From NCBI GenBank assembly GCA_012032975.1, contig JAAUPU010000073.1, positions 1-8,890 on the forward strand: 8,890 nt of DNA. The letters run 5' to 3'. The notes under the pieces are model-generated. The model saw nothing but the letters and a program-made list of their open reading frames with translations, ran no database searches and was not told the origin of the DNA. Made by a program: the position numbers and the translations under genes. This DNA is from Caldilineaceae bacterium. Lineage in GTDB: Bacteria > Chloroflexota > Anaerolineae > Caldilineales > Caldilineaceae. This document shows, one piece after another, positions 1 through 7,700 of this stretch. Numbering within the stretch: position 1 is the stretch's first letter; each line of letters starts with the position of its first letter.

Positions 1-219
1 CTCGCGGGCGATGCCATGTTCGGCCAAGGCCTCGCCCAAGATCGTCTCGGAAGCGCCTTGACTGTAGACGTCGGCGGTGTCGAAAAAGGTGATGCCCAAC
101 TCGAACGCGCGCCCAACCGCAGCTTTGCCGCTCTCGGCGCTGTCCGGGCGCAGACTCATGGCGCCAAACGCGACGGCGGATACTTCAACGTCGGTAGCGC
201 CCAATGGCAGATATTTCAT
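1..219 (-). CDS. Aldo/keto reductase, N-terminal part (runs off left edge)
   Basis: This is the first 73 codons of an NAD(P)H-dependent aldo/keto reductase, a cytoplasmic TIM-barrel enzyme that interconverts aldehydes or ketones and alcohols. The protein starts MKYLPLGATDVEVSAVAFGA, the usual first strand of this family. It continues to FFDTADVYSQGASE at residues 45-58, where Asp47 and Tyr52 correspond to the conserved catalytic Asp and Tyr; the catalytic Lys and His lie outside the window. The ATG at 219-217 has a good AGGAG ribosome site eight bases upstream. The gene follows the aldose epimerase after 11 bases, and its ribosome site overlaps the epimerase stop codon, so the two are probably co-transcribed and coupled. 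The family is clear; the substrate cannot be told from this fragment. Sugar-related dehydrogenase activity would fit the neighbour but is inference. Confidence 0.9.
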   Translation of the reverse strand, partial: MKYLPLGATDVEVSAVAFGAMSLRPDSAESGKAAVGRAFELGITFFDTADVYSQGASETILGEALAEHGIARE

Positions 220-227
220 GGTCTCTT

Positions 228-232
228 CTCCT
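228..232 (-). promoter_or_regulatory. Ribosome binding site of the aldo/keto reductase
   Basis: AGGAG on the minus strand lies eight bases before the ATG at 219. It overlaps the TAG stop of the epimerase at 233-231, an arrangement typical of translational coupling in an operon. Confidence 0.75.
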
Positions 233-1070
233 ATTCTGGGGCTGTTTCGATCTGCATCTCGAACGTCGCGGTCAGCGCGGCGTCGGGTGCGAGGACGCGC
301 ACGCCGCTGCTGGGTTCGCCATTGGCGAAGAGGTTGACGCCATTGTTGGCGTTGGTGACCGGCTCGACCGCAAAGTATGGCTTGTCCGGGTTGTAGAGGA
401 TCAGATGACCAAGCTCTGGCGAGCAGCGGAAGCGTACACTCACGCCACTTTCCGGCCAGGCGATCTGACCGTTGCCATCGTAGCCGGCGAAACAGCCGTC
501 CAGGAAGCGATCCGCCGGCAAGGCGCGGCCTTTGCTGAAATCCTGGTGGGCGGAAAGCGGCTGCGGCGGCCCGGATGGGATGCGGTTGCCATTGGCGTCG
601 GGATAGACGCCCTGCACGGAGAATTCGAGCAACACCGCTTCGCCCGACCGCGATAGCCAACGGCTGAAATAGGGATGCCAGCCGAACGCCGGCCGCATCG
701 GCGATACGCCCCGATTCCACAATGACATTTCAGAAACGACGCGGTTGTCGATCAACGTGTAGGTCACTTCTGCATCAAAGGGCCACGGCCAGTTGATCTG
801 TTCAAGCTCAGTCGAGCGAAAGGTGCAGCGTAGCTCTGTTTCGCTGGAAAATGCGACATGCCATGGATGGCCGCGGACATCGCCGTGGATCGAATGGCGT
901 TCGCCATGGGCCAGTTGATAGGCACGTCCATCGAAGTTGAAGCGACCCGCCTCGATCCGATTCGAATAGGGGACCATGAGAAAATTGCTCGCCGGCAAAT
1001 CGACCTCTGCCCGGCGAGTATCTGGCATGATGGAGAGCCAGCCATCTGATGAATGGGCGTAGAGTGCCAC
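231..1070 (-). CDS. Aldose 1-epimerase (mutarotase) family protein, N-terminus displaced by frameshifts
   Basis: The protein belongs to the aldose 1-epimerase/galactose mutarotase-like family, cytoplasmic enzymes that interconvert alpha and beta anomers of sugars. Family motifs, numbered from the GTG at 1070, are: VPYSNRIEAGRF at 33-44; SIHGDVRGHPW at 60-70 with His62; FGWHPYF at 129-135 with the catalytic His132; DGCF at 191-194; and the C-terminal YFAVEPVTNANNG with the catalytic Glu236. The open frame as read gives 279 residues, but this GTG lacks a ribosome site and cuts into the first beta strands. The natural start is probably the ATG at 1137, which has a strong ribosome site; it is out of frame with this body by two single-base shifts (see the entry at 1071-1137). 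If the shifts are real, the product is N-terminally damaged. If they are sequencing errors, the enzyme would be about 302 residues, a normal length. It is the first gene of a unit with the downstream aldo/keto reductase. Confidence 0.88.
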   Translation of the reverse strand: MALYAHSSDGWLSIMPDTRRAEVDLPASNFLMVPYSNRIEAGRFNFDGRAYQLAHGERHSIHGDVRGHPWHVAFSSETELRCTFRSTELEQINWPWPFDAEVTYTLIDNRVVSEMSLWNRGVSPMRPAFGWHPYFSRWLSRSGEAVLLEFSVQGVYPDANGNRIPSGPPQPLSAHQDFSKGRALPADRFLDGCFAGYDGNGQIAWPESGVSVRFRCSPELGHLILYNPDKPYFAVEPVTNANNGVNLFANGEPSSGVRVLAPDAALTATFEMQIETAPE

Positions 1071-1137
1071 TGTGTTGACGCCGTGGGCGGGTCCAACGTC
1101 AGGCGCAAGAACGGTTCTCGAGCGTAGTTGCAGACAT
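1071..1137 (-). other. Out-of-frame N-terminal coding segment of the aldose epimerase
   Basis: Read from the ATG at 1137, frame 1 gives MSATTLENR and then meets TGA at 1101-1099. A second frame, starting at 1108, gives LRLTLDP. The third frame, that of the epimerase body, gives AHGVNTVALY from 1088 on. Joined in this order with one base restored near 1108-1111 (a TTC that should read TTTC, giving Phe) and one near 1086-1090 (a CCC run), the segment reads as a standard epimerase N-terminus: TLENRFLRLTLDP, then AHGVNTVALY, then the body. The coding pattern therefore survives across three frames, which points to two one-base deletions rather than to a different start. Whether they are genuine mutations or errors in the sequence cannot be decided here. 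Confidence 0.75.
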
Positions 1138-1144
1138 GGATTGA

Positions 1145-1149
1145 CCTCC
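1145..1149 (-). promoter_or_regulatory. Strong ribosome binding site for the epimerase ATG at 1137
   Basis: GGAGG lies seven bases before the ATG at 1137-1135 (TGGAGGTCAATCCATG), near the ideal sequence and spacing. It is the main reason to place the true start at 1137 and not at the GTG at 1070, which has no such site. Confidence 0.8.
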
Positions 1150-1190
1150 AGATTGGAGTCTGATGAAGGTGTTTGCAGGGCTTCTATTCC

Positions 1191-1199
1191 AGTATAACA
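1191..1199 (-). promoter_or_regulatory. Candidate extended -10 promoter for the epimerase/reductase unit
   Basis: The minus strand reads TGTTATACT: a TATACT -10 hexamer (1196-1191) preceded by the TGn of an extended -10. No good -35 hexamer is seen 16-18 bases upstream, which extended -10 promoters tolerate. Transcription would start near 1184 and give a leader of about 47 bases. This is a pattern match only. Confidence 0.4.
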
Positions 1200-1211
1200 T
1201 CGGCCTGTCTC

Positions 1212-1246
1212 ATGAAGTATTCATCCGAATGGCAGCGCGCGAATGG
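1212..1246. repeat. Small palindrome and direct repeat between the divergent promoters (operator candidate)
   Basis: ATGAA-gta-TTCAT at 1212-1224 is a perfect 5-base inverted repeat with a 3-base centre. It is followed at once by two copies of CGAATGG, at 1226-1232 and 1240-1246, spaced 14 bases start to start, the second touching the plus-strand -10 box. Short repeats at this place could bind a regulator serving both promoters, but repeats this short also arise by chance. Confidence 0.3.
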
Positions 1247-1252
1247 TATAAT
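1244..1252 (+). promoter_or_regulatory. Candidate extended -10 promoter for the secreted propeller gene
   Basis: TGGTATAAT carries a perfect TATAAT hexamer at 1247-1252 with an upstream TGn extension. The hexamer is flanked by the inverted arms ATGG and CCAT (1243-1246 and 1253-1256). The -35 position is weak. Transcription would start near 1259, about 39 bases before the ATG at 1298. Confidence 0.5.
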
Positions 1253-1266
1253 CCATACGCTTGTAC

Positions 1267-1302
1267 CAAAATGTAGACCAAGTGGGTGAATCACAAAATG
1301 TA
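1267..1302 (+). repeat. CAAAATGTA duplicated in the leader, upstream copy forming a start-stop codon pair
   Basis: CAAAATGTA occurs at 1267-1275 and again at 1294-1302, 27 bases apart. The second copy contains the proposed start codon of the propeller protein (ATG at 1298). In the first copy the ATG at 1271 is followed directly by TAG (1274-1276), a minimal start-stop. No clear ribosome site precedes the first ATG, so it may have no effect. Confidence 0.35.
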
Positions 1303-3205
1303 CATCAGACGCCTGAGATGGACGCTCCAACTGTTGTTTGCATTCTGCATCGGCCTTGTGCTGATGGTCGTGGCCCAGGGCGCGGAGCCTGCCCTAGCTG
1401 CCGACGAAGAAATCGTATATATCGACGCCGCCGGTGTGATCCGCGTGTTGGACACCCATCGCACCAGCGGTCGGCCGTTGGTTGAGTGGTTCAGCCCGGA
1501 AGGGGACTGGCGCTCGTTTGGCCTGGGTGACTTCAACAATGACGGCGACTATGAGATTGTCGCGGTTGGCGGTGAAGGATTCAATGGCAAGCTGACCGTT
1601 TACGACCCGGTGGTGGCCAAAGAAGGAGAGGACAACGCGCGGATCAACGGGGTGCCCTGGGAGACGCTCTATACGACCACCTTTGCCGGGCGTCCTACTC
1701 TGGTGGAGACGGGCGATTTCGCCACGGATGTGGCTGGCGATGAGATCGTCTATGGCTATGAGCTGAATGAAACTGAGAAAAACAACACCGGCGACAACTA
1801 CCGCATGGTCGTCTTGCGGGCAACCAATGCGCAGTCGCCCACCGGGCGAGAATGGTCAACCCTGGTCCCAGGGCGCGACAGCGTCGAGAAGTGGAGCCGG
1901 ATAGCCGCTGGCAACTTTGACAACCGTGCCCCCGACAACATCGTTGTGATTGACGAAGAGCTTGGCGACATGCACCTTCTGTACATTGATGGCAACCGAT
2001 TGTTGTCGCTTCTCGAACACGACGACAACAATACTGCAAAGTGGCGCGACGCTGCGTTTGGGCAGTTTGTGGATGGCGGTCTGGAGGAGATGGCCGCGAC
2101 GCGTTATGCCCCTCTCAATCTGGCCAGCTACTATGTGCTGAACTATGACCAAAACGATGGCAGTGTGGACGATGTCGTTTGGGAAATCTTTGACCCCAGC
2201 CCACGGGTCGTCTTCATGGGCGATGTCAACGGCAGCGGCGACGACGAAGTCCTGCTCCTGCGCAATGTTCCGCCCGAGGTTGGAGATCGACCACGCCTCA
2301 TCCTGCGCAACAACGGCAACGACAGCGTCATCCCGTTCGAAGTGCCGTTGGACGCCGACAATGGCTATCGAACTGGCGCTTCTGGCGACGCGGATGGCAA
2401 CGGCAAAGACGATGTGGTGGTCATGCGCAGCAACAATGCGGCCGTCTATCTGGATGTGGCTGTGGGAACGACGCGCAATGACTACGCAATTTCGTCGGAT
2501 CGACGCAACGTTGCGCTGGCCGACCTGGACCGCAATGGCTTTGAGGTCGTCGCCTTGCTCAACGCCGAACCGGATCCGCTCGTCGCGACGATCAAATTGC
2601 GCGATGGAGAGGACTCCTTCGGGATCGCGCTTACCAACGCGGGGACGGGTGACCAAATTCCATTTAGCGCCTCGGTGGTCGAGGGGCAAAGCTGGGCCAC
2701 GCTTGCCCAGGCCAGCGGCACAACGCCAGCAACGGTCACGGTGACCATCGATGTTACGAATTTGACGCCGGGTGAACACGAGGGGGAGATTGAGGTAATG
2801 TCCAGCAACCCGGATGTCGCCAATCAGCCCTTGAGCATCTCCATCCAGTTGACGGTCGAGGCGACGATCCAGACGAATCCCGTGGCTTCTTCCTTTGACT
2901 TTTTTCCCTGTGACGATTCGATGACGCCGATTACCCAGACTGTGACGGTTGATGGACCATCGGGCATGAACTTCGAAGTACAGGTGGCTGACGATTGGAT
3001 TTCGTCGAACCCCAGCACAGGCAGTGTACCAGCCACCATTGGCCTGGTCGTAGACCCAAGTAAACGTTCTGCCGACTACGATTCGACCATTCTCCGATTT
3101 CTGGCTGACAGCACTGGCGATGGCGTTAAAGAGCTGCAAGGTGTGTCTCAGGTCAACCTGGCCTGTGTAAACGGTCGTGCCTATCTGCCGCTGATCATGC
3201 GCTAG
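1298..3205 (+). CDS. Secreted FG-GAP/VCBS-type beta-propeller protein with two Ig-like domains and YLPLI tail
   Basis: This is an exported protein of unknown exact role, probably a cell-surface or extracellular binding or scaffold protein. Residues are numbered from the ATG at 1298, preceded by GGGTGA eight bases upstream; an in-frame GTG at 1286 would add four residues but lacks a ribosome site. Residues 1-35 form a signal peptide: RRLRW, a hydrophobic core, then ALAA before DEE. About seven Asp-rich calcium-loop-like repeats follow, near 77 (GDFNNDGDYEIV), 139, 205, 255, 308 (GDVNGSGDDEVLLL), 363 (GDADGNGKDDVVVM) and 408 (ADLDRNGFEVVALL). This number fits a seven-bladed integrin-like propeller; the 205 and 255 copies are degenerate. 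Two Ig-like, BACON-like domains cover about 426-521 and 526-624; both share the pattern W...SG..PAT followed by alternating hydrophobic residues. The mature protein has only two cysteines, 538 and 623, bracketing the last domain and possibly forming a disulfide. It ends RAYLPLIMR. No catalytic motif was recognised. Confidence 0.85.
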   Translation: MYIRRLRWTLQLLFAFCIGLVLMVVAQGAEPALAADEEIVYIDAAGVIRVLDTHRTSGRPLVEWFSPEGDWRSFGLGDFNNDGDYEIVAVGGEGFNGKLTVYDPVVAKEGEDNARINGVPWETLYTTTFAGRPTLVETGDFATDVAGDEIVYGYELNETEKNNTGDNYRMVVLRATNAQSPTGREWSTLVPGRDSVEKWSRIAAGNFDNRAPDNIVVIDEELGDMHLLYIDGNRLLSLLEHDDNNTAKWRDAAFGQFVDGGLEEMAATRYAPLNLASYYVLNYDQNDGSVDDVVWEIFDPSPRVVFMGDVNGSGDDEVLLLRNVPPEVGDRPRLILRNNGNDSVIPFEVPLDADNGYRTGASGDADGNGKDDVVVMRSNNAAVYLDVAVGTTRNDYAISSDRRNVALADLDRNGFEVVALLNAEPDPLVATIKLRDGEDSFGIALTNAGTGDQIPFSASVVEGQSWATLAQASGTTPATVTVTIDVTNLTPGEHEGEIEVMSSNPDVANQPLSISIQLTVEATIQTNPVASSFDFFPCDDSMTPITQTVTVDGPSGMNFEVQVADDWISSNPSTGSVPATIGLVVDPSKRSADYDSTILRFLADSTGDGVKELQGVSQVNLACVNGRAYLPLIMR

Positions 3206-3225
3206 CCGTGCCGATCTCTCGTCTC

Positions 3226-4368
3226 TCAGCGGGTGGTGACTCGCCAGCCATTGAGGTGGACAAGATGACCATACCAGGGAATGTCGATGCCGATCCCAAA
3301 ACCTGGCGCATCTGGAATGTGCACCTTGCCATCGACCAGCCGGTAGTTGGAGACGTCCAGCCCATGGGCCACCGCTTCGTCCCATTCGATGAATGAAAAG
3401 CTGTCCATCGCGGCAGCCAGATGCCCCGATGCGTAATTGCCATAGAGCCGCCCATAGTGGTGGGGTGCGGTAAGCGCCTCCCATTCAACCAGACGCGGAC
3501 CCAGAGCCAGCCACTGCGTAAAACCATAGCCAAAGATGTCATATTGGACGACATCTACAATCCCCTTTTCTGCCCATTCGAGCAGCCGGGGTGAGGCAAG
3601 CCCCTCTCCATCCGCGATCAGAACATCCATCCTTTCATCGAGCATCCACCCCCGCAGCTCTTTGTACAGGATGTCGTCCTCGTGAAACGCTTCCTCGATC
3701 CAGTAGATATTGCACGAGCGCGTCTCGGTGATGACCCGTTTCGCCAGGTTGAGGTTATAGCCGTTGTTGGCATCCAACATCAGCGTACATTCATCGCCGA
3801 CTGCCTCGCGGACCGCGTGGATGACGGCAATATCGCGTGCCGTACCCTCTTCAACGGGCATGTGTCGCGCGCCGCGACCTACCTTGATCTTGAAAGCGCG
3901 ATGGCCGGCCGCGTAGCCTTCCTGGGCCTCCCTGGCCATCAGGCGGGCTGCTTTTTCATCGGTGGTTTGTTCCAGGTCGTCGATATAGAGCGACGTGTCA
4001 TAGGCAGGTACGGCCAGGCTCTCCGGCGCGCTCCTGCCGTTGACACGCGCGGCCATGCGATAGACCGGCTCGCCTGTGCGCTGGCCGATCAGATCCCACA
4101 GGGCGAATTCGAATGCCCGACCCGCGTCGAGTACGCCGAACTCTGGATGAAAGAATTCGTCAAGACGACGATTTAGCAGTTGCTCCCCTTGCTCTTTGGA
4201 AGAGGCAGAAAAGCCGAAGCCATCGGTGCCATCCTCCAGAATGATGTGCGCCACGGGCGTGTGGACGATCTGACCATGATCGCCGAGTCGAGCATTCTTG
4301 CCGGCGTGACGAGGTCGTTTTCCTTCAAAAGCACCCAGCTCAACACCGACAATTCGAGGGTTTTTCAT
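3226..4368 (-). CDS. Mandelate racemase/muconate lactonizing-type enolase superfamily enzyme
   Basis: This 380-residue cytoplasmic enzyme would act by Mg2+-assisted removal of a proton alpha to a carboxylate, as in acid-sugar dehydratases, racemases and cycloisomerases. The family's active site is visible in order: KIK (Lys160, Lys162); the metal ligands Asp199 (LMLDANNGY), Glu225 (YWIEEAF) and Glu255 (IADGEG); Asp277 (QYDIFGYGF); His303/His304 (APHHYG); and Glu328 (FIEWD). A KxK lysine together with the Asp/His pair and late Glu matches the mandelate racemase subgroup rather than enolase itself. The length is normal. The ATG at 4368 overlaps the stop of the receiver gene by four bases (ATGA) and has GGAG eight bases upstream, so translation is probably coupled to the receiver. 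The substrate is unknown; an aldonate or other sugar acid is plausible. Joining an enzyme so tightly to a two-component pair is unusual. Confidence 0.9.
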   Translation of the reverse strand: MKNPRIVGVELGAFEGKRPRHAGKNARLGDHGQIVHTPVAHIILEDGTDGFGFSASSKEQGEQLLNRRLDEFFHPEFGVLDAGRAFEFALWDLIGQRTGEPVYRMAARVNGRSAPESLAVPAYDTSLYIDDLEQTTDEKAARLMAREAQEGYAAGHRAFKIKVGRGARHMPVEEGTARDIAVIHAVREAVGDECTLMLDANNGYNLNLAKRVITETRSCNIYWIEEAFHEDDILYKELRGWMLDERMDVLIADGEGLASPRLLEWAEKGIVDVVQYDIFGYGFTQWLALGPRLVEWEALTAPHHYGRLYGNYASGHLAAAMDSFSFIEWDEAVAHGLDVSNYRLVDGKVHIPDAPGFGIGIDIPWYGHLVHLNGWRVTTR

Positions 4369-4748
4369 TTGGGGATCTCCAATATCTCCTTGGCCTGCGC
4401 CAACAGTTCGTCCGGGTCGAATGGTTTGGTCAGATAGAAATCCGCGCCCGCATCCTGCCCGCGCTGGCGGTCGACATCCTGGCCTTTGGCCGTCAACAGG
4501 ATGATGGTCACATCGTTCATCTGAAGTTCTTGTTTTACCACCATACAGACATCGTAGCCATTGAGTTTGGGCATCATCACATCCAGGAAGACCAGCTTTG
4601 GGCGCTCCTGTTGGATGATCGCCAGCGCTTCTTCGCCGTCGGCTGCGCTCAGCAATTCGACATCGTACTCCTCCAGATCCTCCAGGGTCTGCTCCAGCAG
4701 AAGCCGGATATAGATCTCGTCGTCTGCGATCAAGATTTTATGCGACAT
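4365..4748 (-). CDS. Stand-alone response regulator receiver (CheY-like)
   Basis: This 127-residue single-domain receiver has no DNA-binding or enzymatic output region. The phosphorylation site is complete: acidic pair Asp9/Asp10 (ILIADDE), phospho-acceptor Asp56 (LVFLDVMMPKLNGYD), Thr86 (LLTAKG) and Lys108 (LTKPFDPDEL). The start MSHKILIADDE is canonical for receivers; an in-frame ATG at 4760 would add MRPR and is poorly placed relative to the AAGGA at 4767-4763. The first 11 bases lie inside the 3' end of the histidine kinase gene, and the stop shares ATGA with the enolase-superfamily gene downstream, so all three are almost surely one message. The overlapping kinase is the obvious partner. 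Without an output domain it must act by protein contact, as a phosphorelay intermediate, or by feeding back on the kinase complex. Confidence 0.95.
   Translation of the reverse strand: MSHKILIADDEIYIRLLLEQTLEDLEEYDVELLSAADGEEALAIIQQERPKLVFLDVMMPKLNGYDVCMVVKQELQMNDVTIILLTAKGQDVDRQRGQDAGADFYLTKPFDPDELLAQAKEILEIPK
4377..4390 (-). promoter_or_regulatory. Two ribosome-site-like GGAGAT motifs ahead of the enolase-family ATG
   Basis: The minus strand reads AGGAGATATTGGAG here, inside the last codons of the receiver. The proximal GGAG (4380-4377) is eight bases before the ATG at 4368, so the downstream gene has its own site as well as the ATGA overlap. Confidence 0.6.
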
Positions 4749-7700
4749 ACGTGGTCTCATGTTCCTTGTCGGTGACCTGCGCTGGCGCGGCTGGCAATGT
4801 GAACGAAAAGGTGCTGCCGATGCCCAGCTCACTTTCCACCCAGATCTGGCCACCGAGCTGTTCGATGATCTCTTTGCAGATTGACAGACCCAGACCCGTG
4901 CCCTGTGGCTTGGCGGTCAACGAGTCGCCGACCTGTTTGAATTTCTCGAAGACGGTGGCAAGATCCTGGGGCGCGATGCCGATGCCGGTATCAACGACAT
5001 TGACCATGACCATCTCCCCATGCAGGGTCGCACAGCAGGTGATCGATCCCTCATGGGTAAATTTGATTGCGTTCGAGATCAGGTTGATGACGACCTGGAT
5101 CAGCTTGTCCCGGTCGGCCAGGACCAGCGGCAGGTCGTCGGCCAGCTCGACGTTCAGCGTCAGTTGCCGCTGCATCAGCAGCGCCATGATCGAAGAGATC
5201 GCCTGGTCGATCACATCACCGATCGACAGTGGCTCCAGTTGCCATTCGAAGCCGCCTGCCTCGATCTTGGCCAGGTCCAGCACGTTGTTGATCAGCGTCG
5301 TCAGCCGTTCGCCCTCGGCCAGGATGATGTCCAGGTTGTGCTGGATCTGCTCGATCGAGCGCTGGGTGCTCCGATCCACATGGCGAACGTGGGGGAGGAT
5401 ACGATCATCCAATCGCCTGCGGATGATGCTGGCGAAGCCCAATATCGATGTCAGCGGCGTGCGCAGTTCATGGCTGACGCTGGCAAGAAATGTGCTCTTG
5501 GATTCGTTGGCAGCCTCTGCCGCGGCCCGCGCACGTTCGGCTTCCTGAATGGCCAGCGCAAGCTCCGCGGTGCGCTGTTCCACCTGCTGTTCAAGGGTGG
5601 CATAGAGCCTGGCATTTTCGATGGAGATGGCCGCCTGGGAAGAGAGCAAATTGAGCACTTCGAGCCGGTTGGGGGTGAAGACACCCGGCGCCAGGTTGTT
5701 CTCCAGGTAGAGCATCCCGATCAACTTGCCCTGGTTCATCAGCGGGGCACAGAGCAATGAGCGAGGCCGCCGTGCGACGATGTACGGATCGCGCATGAAG
5801 GCGTCGGAACGGGTTGCGTCGTCCAACACGACGCTGGTTTGGGTGTGGGTGACGTAGTTGATGATGGTTCTGGGCAAGGGTGTGGGACTCTCTGCCCCCA
5901 ACGGTTGCGAACCCAGAATCGCGACGTCGCCCTGATCCGGCCTCTTCTGGGCCTCGGCAACCCACTGGTCTCCGCTGCGCAAGAGCAGCAGGCCAGATTG
6001 CGCGCCCGCGTTTTCGATGACGATGTCGAGCAACTGGGCCAAGAGACGGTCGAGCACAATTTCACCGGAGAGAACCTGCGAAGCTTTGATCACACTGGAG
6101 ACGTCGATGGTGCTGACCGCTTCGTCCCGGGCGGACATCAGACCGGACTGTGCAGCGAGAAAGTCCACGCGACGGCGTTCGAAGAGGGACGGATAACGGC
6201 TTTCGAGGTGGCTTACTTTGGCGCTGGCGCCCCATTGTTGATAGCTGTAATGGGCATTGAGCAGGTAGTAGTTTCCCAGATGGGGCAGCCCTCGGCTGGT
6301 GTGAAAGTTACCACACAATTCTTGGGCCAGGGCGGTTTCGTGGAGGTATTCGTGCTGGGTGGAGCGGGCAATGGCGCGGTCGTACAACTCACGTGCGTTC
6401 GTATGGTCGCCCTGGATGCGCGCCATTTCAGCGCGCATGAGATCGGCCTTGTGCGCATAGTTCATCGGCGCATGTTCGGCCCAGCCGTCCATTTGGGCGA
6501 TCAATCCCTCTGCTTTTTCCACCATCGCGGCCCGCTCATCCGAGGGAAGCTGACCACAAATTTGCAGCAATGTCAGCCCATAATGGAACACGTAGATCGG
6601 CACAAAGGGCGTGGAACGCGCGCCGTCAAGGTCTTTTTCCGCCTGGCGCCCGTGCTCATAGGCCAGCGAGTATTCACCGAACAGGTAACAGAGGATCATC
6701 GAATTGAAGTGAAGTTGAAAGACCCCGGTCCGGTTGTTGGTGACCAGGTTGCGGGGGAGCATCTCGGTGATGTTGTAGAGCTCGCCGGTCAGTTCGTAGG
6801 GTTGACGGCTCTTGCTGGTCAGGTTCTGGATGATTTGACGGAAGATCTCAATGTATTGGCGGACGGTTTCCTGGCCAATCTGCAGCAGAATGTTGGAGTA
6901 GCGGCTCATTTCCTGGGCTACGTCGTCCAACTTGCGCCCCAGGTAGAAGAGCCGAACGCAGTACATCTGTGCGCAAATTGCGGCCGTCTCAAGGTCGCCC
7001 CGGTCCAGACCAAGCTGAAATCCGGTGAGGGATGGTTGCAGCGCGCTGTCCAGATGCCCTTTCCAGTGCAGGACGCTGCTCGCCACGACCTGGATCGTTT
7101 TGGGCGCATAGTCGTTCGGATGCCGGGGAAGTAAATCCAGGGCCAGTTTGCCAAAGCGATAGCCGACGTCCAGCTTGTTGAGCAGGCCGCATTGGACCAG
7201 TGCATAGTTGCCAAAGACGGTCGCGGTCGTTGGGGCGTCGCCAAAATCCAGACAGAGTTCGACCTGCTGCGCCGTGAGCAATGGATAGAGTTGGGGAAAC
7301 GAAAAATAGGTCGGCTGGGCAATGCTGGCCATGATGCGCAGGCCGGCCAGCGCATGGACATTGGTCATCGCCGGCAGGTTGGCCAGGTCATCGAAGGTGT
7401 ATGCTTTCAGCCGAGTTTCCACCGCTGCGAGCCGTTGGTTGGTCTGCTGGCGCGTAGGCGCGCTGGGCAGTCCAAAATCGAGCAGCTCCAGCAGTTGCAA
7501 TCCCGTCTGCACGGCTTTGAGCGGCATGTTCTGCGCTACGTATGCCCGTATCTCCACCTCGTAGACGGGCACCTGGTCGAGCAATGTGCGTGCGTTCTGG
7601 GTGACCGCACGGGCCATACTCTCCATCTGTTCCAGGCTGCCGGTCAAGTACGCGGCTTCGGCCGCTTCGGCGTGGAGCGCCAGTGTCAATTCGTATCGGT

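Noticed and set aside
764..1108. A 114-codon minus-strand frame starting MRLTLDPPTAS
   Set aside because: Only its first seven or so codons are meaningful, as part of the frameshifted epimerase N-terminus; the rest is a shadow of the epimerase body.
1286..1288. GTG as the start of the propeller protein
   Set aside because: No ribosome site precedes it, whereas GGGTGA is well spaced for the ATG at 1298; the difference is only four residues, so it cannot be fully excluded.
3229..3244. Stem-loop GCGGGT-GGTG-ACTCGC after the propeller stop, considered as a terminator
   Set aside because: The six-pair stem needs a G-U pair, lies within the coding end of the opposite gene and is not followed by a T run.
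1856..3484. A 542-codon open frame on the minus strand, antisense to the propeller gene
   Set aside because: It runs opposite a well-supported secreted protein and into the enolase-family gene. Its translation is rich in Arg, His and Val with no domain, and it has no ribosome site; it is a by-product of GC-rich codon use.
5839..7134. A 431-codon open frame on the plus strand inside the histidine kinase gene
   Set aside because: The opposite strand encodes recognisable helical-repeat and GAF sequence without interruption; the plus-strand translation has no recognisable motif or start signal.
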